The notes under the pieces were generated by a model that made no database searches, was not told where the DNA came from, and worked only from the letters and a program-made list of their open reading frames with translations. The translations under genes and the position numbers were made by a program. A stretch of DNA of 64,000 nucleotides from contig CAYQQQ010000011.1 of NCBI GenBank assembly GCA_964420125.1, positions 77,954 through 141,953 of the forward strand. Direction: 5' to 3'. The DNA comes from CAYQQQ01 sp964420125. GTDB taxonomy: Bacteria > Actinomycetota > Acidimicrobiia > Acidimicrobiales > Microtrichaceae. Shown here piece after piece: positions 1-7,437 of the stretch (within the stretch, counting starts at the first letter, position 1; each line of letters begins with the position of its first letter).

Positions 1-1
1 C

Positions 2-550
2 CTGCTGGTCGACGGCCGCATCACCCTGGTGGGCCCCGACATCCCGGAGTCGGAGTCCGACAGCATGGCCTTCGCCCAGGTGCTGCTGGTGGGAGGATCG
101 ACGCTGTCGGCGGCCGACCAGGGCGTGCTGCAGCAGTGCCAGCACGTGGGCGACGAGGTCGAGGGCTACATGCTCAAGAGCACCCAGGACCACGTGTGGG
201 GCCGTGTGAGCCGCGACGCGGCCGCCGCCGGGTTCGACTTCGAGACGCTCGGGCGGGCCTACCTCCACCTGCTGAAGTCGGCCCTCCCCCGGGCCACGGC
301 CGCCGAGGTGATCTTCGTGACCGCCGGCAAGGCCGAGGTGCGGTCGCTGATCGACATCGCCGACCGATCCCGGGCGACGGGCACGGAGATGGTCACCGAG
401 GTGTGGCGGGAGCAGGGCTTCGACGTGGACTGCAGCCTCGACTGCAGCGTGTGCGAGTCGAAGCCCGTGTGCGACGACATCCGCGAGGTGCTGGCCGGGC
501 GCAAGGCCGACACCCGCGTGCGCAGCCCGATGGCCCGGAGCTCCAGCTGA
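2..550 (+). CDS. Acetyl-CoA-synthase-like (CdhC/AcsB family) protein, 5' end outside window
   Basis: The reading frame is open from the left edge, so the N-terminus is missing; 182 residues are visible. The stretch with HVWGRVSRDA and FETLGRAYLHLLKS resembles the middle domain of the beta subunit of CO dehydrogenase/acetyl-CoA synthase. The tail carries cysteines at fragment residues 144, 148, 151 and 157 (DCSLDCSVCESKPVC), where acetyl-CoA synthase has the first cysteines of its A-cluster. The protein then stops about 25 residues later, so the Cys-Gly-Cys nickel-binding domain of true acetyl-CoA synthase is absent. The next gene is a CooC-type nickel-insertion ATPase, which fits a metalloprotein. 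Family assignment is from remembered motifs; the function is unknown. An alternative is a scaffold or methyl-transfer paralogue without acetyl-CoA synthase activity. Confidence 0.6.
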   Translation: MLVDGRITLVGPDIPESESDSMAFAQVLLVGGSTLSAADQGVLQQCQHVGDEVEGYMLKSTQDHVWGRVSRDAAAAGFDFETLGRAYLHLLKSALPRATAAEVIFVTAGKAEVRSLIDIADRSRATGTEMVTEVWREQGFDVDCSLDCSVCESKPVCDDIREVLAGRKADTRVRSPMARSSS

Positions 551-602
551 GTGCGCCGGGACCTCGGGTGGGGTGCACGAGCTGCACCCCACCCGGATGA
601 CC

Positions 603-635
603 ACGAGCACTGAACGACGACGAGCACTGAACGAC
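603..635. repeat. Short tandem direct repeat
   Basis: The 16-mer ACGAGCACTGAACGAC occurs at 603-618 and again at 620-635, a 17-bp period, in the 105-bp gap before the CooC-like gene. It could be a replication-slippage duplication or a tandem binding site. Nothing else marks it. Confidence 0.6.
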
Positions 636-655
636 AACCCGAAGGGACCGACGCC

Positions 656-1486
656 ATGTGCGACAACACCACGACAGGGACGAGCGGGACCACCGCCAAG
701 GGCAAGCGGATGGTGGCGGTGGCCGGGAAGGGCGGCACCGGCAAGACGGCCTCGGTGGCCATGATGGCGCGGGCGTTGATGGAGAACCCGCGCACCGGAT
801 CGCTGCTGCTGATCGACGCCGATCCCGCCTGCGGCCTGCTCAGCGCGCTGGACGTCGAGGTGCGCCGCACGATGGGGGAGGTGCGCGAGGAGATCATCCG
901 CACCGCTCGACGTCGGGACAACACCGAACCCGATGGCGACGCCGTGCAGAAGCTCATCAACGAGAAGATGGACTACCTCTCCTTCGAGGCGCTCACCGAG
1001 ACCGACGACTTCGCGGTGATCGCCATGGGGCGCACCGAGACGATGGGGTGCTACTGCCCGGTCAACTCGCTGCTGCGCGACGCCATCAAGACCCTCTCCA
1101 GCGGGTTCGACACGATCCTGATCGACGGGGAGGCGGGCCTCGAGCAGGTCAACCGGCAGGTGGTCAAGCGGCTGCAGACGCTGATGGTCATCAGCGACCC
1201 CACCTCCCGGGGCATCGAGACGGCCGCCGCCCTCAAGCAGCTGGTGGAGGAGGACCGCGCCATGGACGTGGAGCGCCTGGGCATCGTGTTCAACCGCGTG
1301 CGGGGCGCCGAGGACGTGCTGGAGGCCAGGGCCGAGGAGATCGGCCTCGACCTGTTCGGGCTCATCCCCTTCGACGACACCATCGCCGAGTACGACCTGG
1401 TGGGCAAGGCCATCACCGACCTGCCGGCCGACGCGCCCAGCCTCATGGCCTACCGCAAGGTGGTCGACGAGCAGGTGCTGGTGTAG
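656..1486 (+). CDS. cooC: CooC/AcsF-type nickel-insertion ATPase
   Basis: A 276-residue MinD/CooC-family P-loop ATPase. The deviant Walker A GKGGTGKT is at residues 24-31, and LLIDADPACG follows at about 51-60. The motif GCYCPVN at 131-137 contains the Cys-x-Cys pair (132, 134) that binds metal at the dimer interface of CooC. DTILIDGEAGLEQVNRQV is the switch/Walker B region. Known members mature nickel enzymes: CooC serves CO dehydrogenase and AcsF serves acetyl-CoA synthase. It starts at ATG 656 behind GAAGGGA. It lies 105 bp after an acetyl-CoA-synthase-like gene, its likely client. No catalytic CO dehydrogenase subunit is inside the window. Confidence 0.85.
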   Translation: MCDNTTTGTSGTTAKGKRMVAVAGKGGTGKTASVAMMARALMENPRTGSLLLIDADPACGLLSALDVEVRRTMGEVREEIIRTARRRDNTEPDGDAVQKLINEKMDYLSFEALTETDDFAVIAMGRTETMGCYCPVNSLLRDAIKTLSSGFDTILIDGEAGLEQVNRQVVKRLQTLMVISDPTSRGIETAAALKQLVEEDRAMDVERLGIVFNRVRGAEDVLEARAEEIGLDLFGLIPFDDTIAEYDLVGKAITDLPADAPSLMAYRKVVDEQVLV

Positions 1487-1517
1487 CTGCCGGATCGAGG
1501 AGGCCGAGTGCCGCCGG

Positions 1518-2162
1518 CTACTCGACGCCGCGCTCGCTCATGGCCTTCTGGGGGCGCTGCTGGGCCAGGATCTGGTCGACGAGGTAGTTGCGTCGGGCGA
1601 TCAGCGAGTCCACCGAGTAGGGGTCCGTCCCCATCAGGCGTTCCAGGAGGGCGCCGTGGCAGAAGTAGGACATGATCTGGACGTGGAGGTCGTGGACGAA
1701 CAGGGCGGGGTCGACGTCAGCGATGCGTCCCCCGGAGGCGGCCTGGGCCTGCTCGAGCTTCTTCTTGGCCGGTTCGAACACCGGCGCCACGAACCGGTCG
1801 ATGTAGATGTTCCCGTACTCCTCTCCCTCGAGCATCTCCCGCATCATCAGCCGGGGGAGGGCAGGGTTCTCCGCTGCCACCCGCTGGAGCTGGTCGAGGT
1901 GCCAGGAGAGCCGGTCACGGTTGAACTCGCCGTCGAGGAAGTTGTCGAGCATGGTGATCACCGGCTGGAGCGCGTGGTCCAGCACGGCCTCGTGCAGGGC
2001 CTCCTTGGTGCCGAACTGGTAGAGCACGGTGGTCTTGTGCACCCCCGCCAGGTCGGCGATCTCCTGGATGGCCACACCGCCGAACCCCCGTCGGGCGAAC
2101 AGCTCGGTTGCTGCGTCGAGGATGGCGCCCCGGCGGCCCTGGACGTCTGTGTTGTCGGCCAT
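1518..2162 (-). CDS. TetR/AcrR-family transcriptional regulator
   Basis: A 214-residue one-domain regulator. The N-terminal helix-turn-helix lies at about residues 12-52 (AILDAATELFARRGF, then IQEIADLAGVHKTTVLYQF); the rest is an all-alpha ligand domain without recognisable motifs. It is divergent from the MaoC/acyl-CoA dehydrogenase operon. A near-perfect palindrome, CCTACCATTTGGTAGG, sits 77 bp upstream of its start codon and overlaps a possible -10 (TAGGAT, complement of 2237-2242), which suggests autoregulation. Related operators occur at eight other places in the window, and this is the only regulator gene present, so it is the best candidate for controlling them. The ligand is probably an acyl-CoA or aromatic intermediate, by analogy with KstR-type regulators; this is inference. 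Confidence 0.9.
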   Translation of the reverse strand: MADNTDVQGRRGAILDAATELFARRGFGGVAIQEIADLAGVHKTTVLYQFGTKEALHEAVLDHALQPVITMLDNFLDGEFNRDRLSWHLDQLQRVAAENPALPRLMMREMLEGEEYGNIYIDRFVAPVFEPAKKKLEQAQAASGGRIADVDPALFVHDLHVQIMSYFCHGALLERLMGTDPYSVDSLIARRNYLVDQILAQQRPQKAMSERGVE

Positions 2163-2238
2163 CGGTCTCCTCCGGCTGCTCCGACCCCTCCGAGTCGCTC
2201 GGCTGGAGACGGGCGACGTGGAGTGCGGTCGAACTCAT

Positions 2239-2271
2239 CCTACCATTTGGTAGGAAAACAGGACCGATCGG
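2239..2271. promoter_or_regulatory. Operator S1, tandem boxes, TetR gene promoter
   Basis: CCTACCATTTGGTAGG (2239-2254) has inverted arms CCTACCA/TGGTAGG around TT. A second, weaker box ACCGATCGG lies at 2263-2271, centre to centre 21 bp away. The site covers the presumed promoter of the minus-strand TetR gene. It is the most symmetric copy of the operator family found throughout the window. Confidence 0.75.
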
Positions 2272-2331
2272 CGGTGATGTCGGTGGGTGTCGGTCGACCG
2301 GCGCTCTCGGATCGTGTCGGTCCGATCCTGG

Positions 2332-2386
2332 CCATATGGTCAGACTTTGCTACCAGTTGATCAGGAATTGCACGAGTCCGTAGTAT
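2332..2386 (+). promoter_or_regulatory. Operator S2 and promoter of the MaoC/acyl-CoA dehydrogenase operon
   Basis: Box CCATATGGT (2332-2340) and box CTACCAGTTGATCAG (2350-2364) are spaced 21 bp centre to centre. A -35 TTGATC (2357-2362) lies inside the second box, followed by an 18-bp spacer and an excellent -10, TAGTAT (2381-2386). The leader to the start at 2477 is about 85 nt and contains a short hairpin, CTCACC/GGTGAG (2390-2395 and 2405-2410). The gene-free stretch 2163-2476 (314 bp) holds only S1, S2 and this leader. Confidence 0.75.
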
Positions 2387-2476
2387 CAGCTCACCCCATC
2401 GGGTGGTGAGGTGCCCGCGTCGGTGGTGCAGGAGTCCCCTCCGTTGGGGCACGCAGGCTGAAGGTGAAGGAGCGCG

Positions 2477-3016
2477 ATGGGAACGCTGTACGAGGAGAAG
2501 CTGCGCCAGCACGTCGGCAGCGAGTCGGCGCGCATGGAGGCGGTGGACGCCGTCGGAGCGCAGATGATCCGCCACTGGGTCGAGGTCATGCACGATCGCA
2601 ACCCCGCCTACAGCGATCCCGAGTGGGCCGCGGGATCCCGCTTCGGGTCGATCGTGGCACCGGGGGCGATGATGCAGGTGTGGAGCATGGCGCCGCTGTG
2701 GCCCGAGCGCGACCTGCCGCCGCTGCCCATCGCCCCGATCGACGAGGCGCTCGGGGAGCAGGGCTTCACGGAGGTCGTGGCGACGGCCCAGTCCATGGAG
2801 GTCGCTGCCCAGGCGAAGGTGGGCGACGTGGTGTCCTACGTGGTTCGGGTCGCCAGCGTCACCGAGGACGAGAAGCGAACCCGGCTCGGTCCGGCCTACT
2901 TCGTGACCTTCGAGTACCACTTCTCGAACCAGGACGGCGTCGAGCTGGGCACCCTCAGCTTCACCTACATGCGCTACAAGCCGGAGCCCGAGGGCGCCGA
3001 GGCCCCCACGGCCTGA
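2477..3016 (+). CDS. MaoC-like hotdog hydratase, non-catalytic-type subunit
   Basis: A 179-residue protein resembling the N-terminal 'FAS1-like dehydratase' hotdog domain (MaoC_dehydrat_N). It contains VMHDRNPAYSDPEWAAGSRFGSIVAPGAMM in outline (about residues 35-65), but lacks the Asp-x-Asn-Pro-x-His hydratase dyad. Such subunits pair with a second hotdog protein that carries the active site, as in the steroid hydratase ChsH1-ChsH2 and mycobacterial HadAB. The catalytic partner follows 13 bp downstream. It is the first gene of the operon from promoter S2, with a GAAGGAG ribosome site. The predicted role is binding the CoA or acyl part of a bulky enoyl-CoA. High confidence in the fold, moderate in the role. 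Confidence 0.8.
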   Translation: MGTLYEEKLRQHVGSESARMEAVDAVGAQMIRHWVEVMHDRNPAYSDPEWAAGSRFGSIVAPGAMMQVWSMAPLWPERDLPPLPIAPIDEALGEQGFTEVVATAQSMEVAAQAKVGDVVSYVVRVASVTEDEKRTRLGPAYFVTFEYHFSNQDGVELGTLSFTYMRYKPEPEGAEAPTA

Positions 3017-3029
3017 GGAGGACCGCACC

Positions 3030-3482
3030 ATGCCGACCGACTGGATGAAGCCATTCCTGAAGTACGACTCACTGGCCATGGGCGAGGTGCACGAAGGCGA
3101 TGAGCTCCCTGCCGAGGAGCGCGTCGTCGACGCCACGCTGGTGGTCGCCGGGGCAATCGCCTCGCGTGACTTCTACCCCGTCCACCACGACAAGCCATTC
3201 GCCGAGCAGGCGGGCAGCCCCGACATCTTCTTGAACATCCTGACCACCAACGGCCTCGTGGCCGCCTACCTGGGGAACTGGTGCGGGCCGGACTGGGACG
3301 TGGTCTCTGTCGACCTGCGGCTCAAGATCCCGGCCTTCCCCGGCCAGAGCCTCACCTTCGGGGGGACCGTCACGGCGGTGTCCGAGCCGGAGCGCACCAT
3401 CGACGTGGAGTTCGTCGCCGACACCGAGTACGGCCCGCACTGCCAGGGGACGGCCCGGCTCCGCCTGGCCGCGACGGCCTGA
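3030..3482 (+). CDS. MaoC-family enoyl-CoA hydratase, catalytic subunit
   Basis: A 150-residue hotdog protein. The motif ASRDFYPVHHD at residues 44-54 matches the hydratase-2 signature Asp-x-Asn-Pro-x-His, with Asp47 and His52 as the expected catalytic dyad and Tyr in the Asn position. The family hydrates 2-enoyl-CoA to (R)-3-hydroxyacyl-CoA; heteromeric versions accept large ring substrates. It follows the dyad-less hotdog subunit by 13 bp and precedes two acyl-CoA dehydrogenases, giving a dehydrogenation-hydration set in one transcript. The ribosome site is GAGGAGG. Confidence 0.85.
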   Translation: MPTDWMKPFLKYDSLAMGEVHEGDELPAEERVVDATLVVAGAIASRDFYPVHHDKPFAEQAGSPDIFLNILTTNGLVAAYLGNWCGPDWDVVSVDLRLKIPAFPGQSLTFGGTVTAVSEPERTIDVEFVADTEYGPHCQGTARLRLAATA

Positions 3483-3498
3483 ACCGGGAGGATCGCAC

Positions 3499-4671
3499 AT
3501 GGCACTGGACTTCGCCCTCAGCGACTCGCAGGTCGAGCTGGTCGAACGGGTGCGGAAGTACCTCGACGAGCACATCACGCCCGAGCTGCGCGCCGAGTGC
3601 GCCGACAACCCCGAAGGCGGCGGACCGGAGTGGAAGGCCTACATCCGCCAGCTCGGGGCCGACGGCATGCTCGGCGTCGGTTGGCCCGAGGAGTACGGCG
3701 GGATGGGCTACGGCCCCGTCGAGCAGTACCTGTTCTTCGAGGAGATCTGTCGCACCGGCATCCCCATCCCGGTCGTGGCCGTCCAGACCGTCGCACCCGC
3801 CATCATGGACATCGGCACCGACGACCAGAAGGCCCGCTACCTTCCCGGCATCCTCACCGGCGAGGTCGACTTCGCCATCGGCTACACCGAGCCGGAGGCC
3901 GGCTCCGACCTGGCTTCTCTGCGCACCCGCGCAGAGCGGGACGGCGACGAGTGGGTCATCAACGGCCAGAAGGTCTTCACCTCGGGCGCCCACATGGCGG
4001 ACTACGTCTGGCTGGCGGCGCGCACCGATCCCGACGTCCCCAAGCACAAGGGCATCTCGGTGTTCATCGTCGACCTGCGCGCACCCGGCGTCTCGATCAC
4101 CCCGCAGCACGTGATGGGCGGCTTCCGCACCAACACCACGTTCTACGACAACGTGCGCGTGCCGGCCGACGCCCTGGTGGGCGAGCTCAACCAGGGCTGG
4201 AGCTACATCACCACCCAGCTCAACTACGAGCGCCTGGCCCTGGCGACGGTCTCACAGGTGGAGCGGGCATTGGAGACGACGATCGCCTGGGCCAACGAGC
4301 ACCACCGCGACGGCCGGCTCGTCGCCGAGGAGCCCTGGGTGCGCGACGCCCTCGCCGGCATCGCGGTCGAGGCGGACGTGCTGAAGCTCATGAACCTGCG
4401 CACCGCCTCGATGGTGGCCGCCGGCACCGTGCCCTACCACGACGCGTCGCTCAACAAGATCTTCGGCACCGAGCTGCACCAGCGGGCCTTCGGCACCTGC
4501 CTGCGGGTGATGGGCCGCACCGGCGGCCTGGTCGCGGGCCATGGCGTTCCCGACGGTGGCATCATCCCGAGGTGGTTCATGCAGGACGTGCTGCTCACCT
4601 TCGGTGGGGGCGCCAACGAGGTGCACCGCAACATCGTCGCCATGGTGGGTCTCGGCCTGCCGAGGTCCTGA
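3499..4671 (+). CDS. Acyl-CoA dehydrogenase (FadE-like), subunit 1
   Basis: A 390-residue full-length acyl-CoA dehydrogenase. The N-terminal helical domain starts DFALSDSQVELVERVRKYL; the beta domain holds the FAD/substrate segment FAIGYTEPEAGSDLASLRTRA near residues 130-150. The C-terminal domain ends LLTFGGGANEVHRNIVAMVGLGLP. The enzyme introduces a 2,3 double bond into acyl-CoA and passes electrons to ETF; etfBA is at 44977-46775. A second, shorter acyl-CoA dehydrogenase lies 39 bp downstream, the arrangement of the mycobacterial heterotetrameric FadE pairs for steroid side chains, where only one subunit is catalytic. Substrate unknown. Confidence 0.9.
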   Translation: MALDFALSDSQVELVERVRKYLDEHITPELRAECADNPEGGGPEWKAYIRQLGADGMLGVGWPEEYGGMGYGPVEQYLFFEEICRTGIPIPVVAVQTVAPAIMDIGTDDQKARYLPGILTGEVDFAIGYTEPEAGSDLASLRTRAERDGDEWVINGQKVFTSGAHMADYVWLAARTDPDVPKHKGISVFIVDLRAPGVSITPQHVMGGFRTNTTFYDNVRVPADALVGELNQGWSYITTQLNYERLALATVSQVERALETTIAWANEHHRDGRLVAEEPWVRDALAGIAVEADVLKLMNLRTASMVAAGTVPYHDASLNKIFGTELHQRAFGTCLRVMGRTGGLVAGHGVPDGGIIPRWFMQDVLLTFGGGANEVHRNIVAMVGLGLPRS

Positions 4672-4710
4672 GATGGCCGGCCGACGCCTGCGACACGAGG
4701 GGAGCAGATG

Positions 4711-5751
4711 ATGGACTTCGCCCTGAGCGACGACCAGGAGGAGCTGCGGAAGGTCGCCCGCTCCTTCCTGAAGACGAGGTGCCCGACCGCCGAGGTGCGC
4801 CGTCTCGAGGCCGACGGCTCCGGCTGGTCGCCCGAGCTGTGGTCGGAGATGGCCGAGATGGGTTGGGTGGGCATGGCGCTGCCCGGTGGCGGCGGCGACC
4901 TCGTGGACCTGGCTGTGGTGTTCGAGGAGCTGGGCCGCGCCGTGTGCCCCACCCCGATGTTCTCGACGGTGGCGCTGGGTGGCCTCACCCTGGCCGCCGC
5001 CGGCCGGCTGCCCGACGGCGTGGCCGAGGGCTCGGTGCTCGTCGGCACCGCCCTTGTCGACGTGGCCGAGGACGCGCTGGAGCTCGAGGGGGGTGGGTCG
5101 AGCGCACGGGTGCGAGGGACCGCACCGATCGCCTACGACGTCGAAGGGGCGACCCACCTGCTGGTGGTGGCCGGCGGCGCCCTCGTGCTCCTGCCCGCCG
5201 ACCAGCCGACCGTGGCGAGCACCCGGTTGCGGCCCATGTCGAACGATCGCCTGTTCGAGCTCCGCCTGGACGGTGCCGAGGGCGAGGTGGTCGGCGACGC
5301 CGCCGAGCTGCTGGCGCCCGCGCTGTCCCGGGCGACGGCGCTGCGGTGCGTCGAGCTCGTCGGAGTGATGGGCCGGGCTCTGGAGATGGCGGCCGACTAC
5401 ACCCGCACCCGGGTGCAGTTCGGCAAGCCCCTCGGGTCGTTCCAGGCCGTGCAGCACCGCCTGGCGGACAACCTGCTCGACCTCGAGGGCGCCCGCCTGG
5501 CCGCGTACCGGGCGGTGTGGGCCTTGGCGTCGGACCCCGTGTCGCCACGGGAGGTGTCGGTCGCCAAGGCGTGGGTCTCCGATGCCGGCCAACGGGTCGC
5601 CTTCGGTGCCCAGCAGGTGCACGGCGGCATCGGCGTGGACATGGACTACGACCTCCAGCTGTACTTCCGACGCGCCAAGGCGCTGGAGCTCGAGCTGGGA
5701 TCGGCGCCCCAGCACCGCACGCGGCTGGCCGGGACCCTGGGGCTGAGGTGA
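4711..5751 (+). CDS. Acyl-CoA dehydrogenase (FadE-like), subunit 2
   Basis: A 346-residue acyl-CoA dehydrogenase, shorter than the usual 380-400. It begins MDFALSDDQEELRKVARSFL and keeps the C-terminal features RVQFGKPLGSFQAVQHRLAD and QVHGGIGVDMDYDLQLYFRRA. The middle beta domain is shortened and weakly conserved. ATG 4711 is chosen over ATG 4708 because GGGGAG then has a 6-base spacing. Its neighbour subunit is similar in the N-terminal pattern (DFALSD), so an alpha2beta2 heterotetramer is likely, as known for FadE28-FadE29-type enzymes. Which subunit carries the catalytic base cannot be decided by eye. Confidence 0.88.
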   Translation: MDFALSDDQEELRKVARSFLKTRCPTAEVRRLEADGSGWSPELWSEMAEMGWVGMALPGGGGDLVDLAVVFEELGRAVCPTPMFSTVALGGLTLAAAGRLPDGVAEGSVLVGTALVDVAEDALELEGGGSSARVRGTAPIAYDVEGATHLLVVAGGALVLLPADQPTVASTRLRPMSNDRLFELRLDGAEGEVVGDAAELLAPALSRATALRCVELVGVMGRALEMAADYTRTRVQFGKPLGSFQAVQHRLADNLLDLEGARLAAYRAVWALASDPVSPREVSVAKAWVSDAGQRVAFGAQQVHGGIGVDMDYDLQLYFRRAKALELELGSAPQHRTRLAGTLGLR

Positions 5752-5863
5752 GAGCGACCGCCGACCGGCGGAGCGCCCATGTGAGCGAGCGGTGCGATGG
5801 CAGACCCGCCACGAACCGAGCTCCGAGGACGCCTGAGCTGCCGACGCAGGTCTCGAGCTGAAG

Positions 5864-7327
5864 GTGTCGTCGCCGCCTTGGGGTGCGGAGGGTGCGGGAC
5901 GGCGCCGGTCGAGGATCCTGCTCGAACACGTCGAGCTGTCGGGGCGCGAGGGCGCCTGGGTCTGCGTCGAGGGCGACACCATCCGCGGCATCGGCTGGGG
6001 GTCCCCGCCGCCGGCGGAGCTCGCCGAGGACGCCCTGCGCCTCGACGGTCGAGGCGGCGCCCTGCTGCCGGGACTGCACGACCACCACGTCCACCTCTTC
6101 GCCACCGCCGCTCGGGACGAGTCGCTGTTCTGCGGCGGACCGGAGGTCGCCTCGATGGGGGACCTCGTCGACCGCTTGCACCGCGCCGCCCACGAGGGCG
6201 GCGACGACGGCTGGCTCCGGGCGGTGGGCTGGGACGAGGATCGCGTGGGATGGCCGGACCGCCATGTGCTGGACCGCGCCGTGCCCGGCCGACCTCTCCG
6301 GCTCCAGCACCGCACCGGCGCGATGTGGGTGCTCAACACCGTGGGGTTGGCCGCGGTCGGTCTGCTCGATCGTCCGGAGACGCCCCGGGGGGTCGAGCTC
6401 GACCAGTCGGGCCGGCCCACCGGGCGACTGCGTGGACTCGACCGCTGGCTCCGTGAGCGGTGGCGGGCAGACGTCCCGTCGCTGGGACGCCTCGGCGAGG
6501 CGCTGGCGAGCCGAGGCGTCACCGGTGTCACCGACGCCACCGCCCACAACGGCGAGGAGGAGGTGGCGGCGATGGCCGGCGCCCGGCGACGGGGAGAGCT
6601 CCCCCAGCGGGTCATGGCCATGACCTCGGCCACGTTGGACTGCTGGCCGGCCGAGGTGTCGCGTGGCCCGGTCAAGATCGTGCTCGAGGAGTCCGCGCTG
6701 CCCAACTACGACGAGCTGGTGGCCCGGATCGTCGAGGCGCACCGACACGGCACGAGGGTGGCGGTCCACACGCTGGAGCGCTCGACCACGGTCTTCGCCG
6801 CGCGTGCGGTCCAGGCCGCCGGTGGCGGTCCCGGCGACCGTCTGGAGCATGCGGCGCTGCTCAGCGACGAGCTGCTCGTGCTGGTCGCGGATGGTGGCTT
6901 GACCGTGGTGACCCAACCCCACTTCGTGGCCGAGCGCGGCGCCGCCTATCGACGGCACGTCGATCCGTTGGAGCAGCCGTGGCTCTACCGCTGCGCCTCG
7001 CTGCAACGGGCAGGGGTGTCGCTGGCAGCGGGGTCCGACGCACCGGTCGGGACCTGGGATCCGTGGTCGATCATGGTGGCCGCCGTGCGCGGCAGCGACC
7101 TCCCCGAGCACGTCCGACCGGACGAGCAGCTCGATCCCGAGGCTGCTCTGGCGCTCTTCACCGGTGCACCCGACGCGCCGGGGACCCGACGTGGCGTCAC
7201 CGAGGGTGCACGAGCCGATCTGTGCCTGTTGGACCGGCCGTGGCAGGAGGCCCGGCGCGACCTCGCCGACGTCGTCGTGCGAGCGACCCTGGTCGGCGGC
7301 GAGGTCGTGCACTTCGGGGGAGGTTGA
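5864..7327 (+). CDS. Amidohydrolase-3 (YtcJ-like) family hydrolase
   Basis: About 487 residues from GTG 5864; the start is uncertain because the ribosome site is weak. The metal motif LLPGLHDHHVHL is at residues 68-78, with His75-x-His77 as the expected pair. A late AAGSDAPVGTWDPW gives the catalytic-type Asp, and the C-terminus ends GARADLCLLDRPWQEARRDL, typical of the composite beta domain. Family members hydrolyse cyclic or linear amides and similar bonds with one or two metal ions. It lies 112 bp after the acyl-CoA dehydrogenase on the same strand and may be co-transcribed. Nothing indicates its substrate. Confidence 0.75.
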   Translation: MSSPPWGAEGAGRRRSRILLEHVELSGREGAWVCVEGDTIRGIGWGSPPPAELAEDALRLDGRGGALLPGLHDHHVHLFATAARDESLFCGGPEVASMGDLVDRLHRAAHEGGDDGWLRAVGWDEDRVGWPDRHVLDRAVPGRPLRLQHRTGAMWVLNTVGLAAVGLLDRPETPRGVELDQSGRPTGRLRGLDRWLRERWRADVPSLGRLGEALASRGVTGVTDATAHNGEEEVAAMAGARRRGELPQRVMAMTSATLDCWPAEVSRGPVKIVLEESALPNYDELVARIVEAHRHGTRVAVHTLERSTTVFAARAVQAAGGGPGDRLEHAALLSDELLVLVADGGLTVVTQPHFVAERGAAYRRHVDPLEQPWLYRCASLQRAGVSLAAGSDAPVGTWDPWSIMVAAVRGSDLPEHVRPDEQLDPEAALALFTGAPDAPGTRRGVTEGARADLCLLDRPWQEARRDLADVVVRATLVGGEVVHFGGG

Positions 7328-7376
7328 CCGCACAGCGGGCACGGCGCGGTCCTGGGTGCCTTCGGGTGGGCTCTGG

Positions 7377-7410
7377 AGGCGCGGCGCGTGCGATGAGGCG
7401 CGCTGCGCCT
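7377..7410. terminator. Stem-loop between convergent genes
   Basis: AGGCGCGGCGCG (7377-7388) pairs with CGCGCTGCGCCT (7399-7410) with one G-U pair and a 10-base loop. It lies between the convergent amidohydrolase and crotonase genes. There is no T-tract, as is common in high-GC actinobacteria. Confidence 0.5.
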
Positions 7411-7437
7411 GCTGAGGTGATCTGAAGGTGCAGCGCG

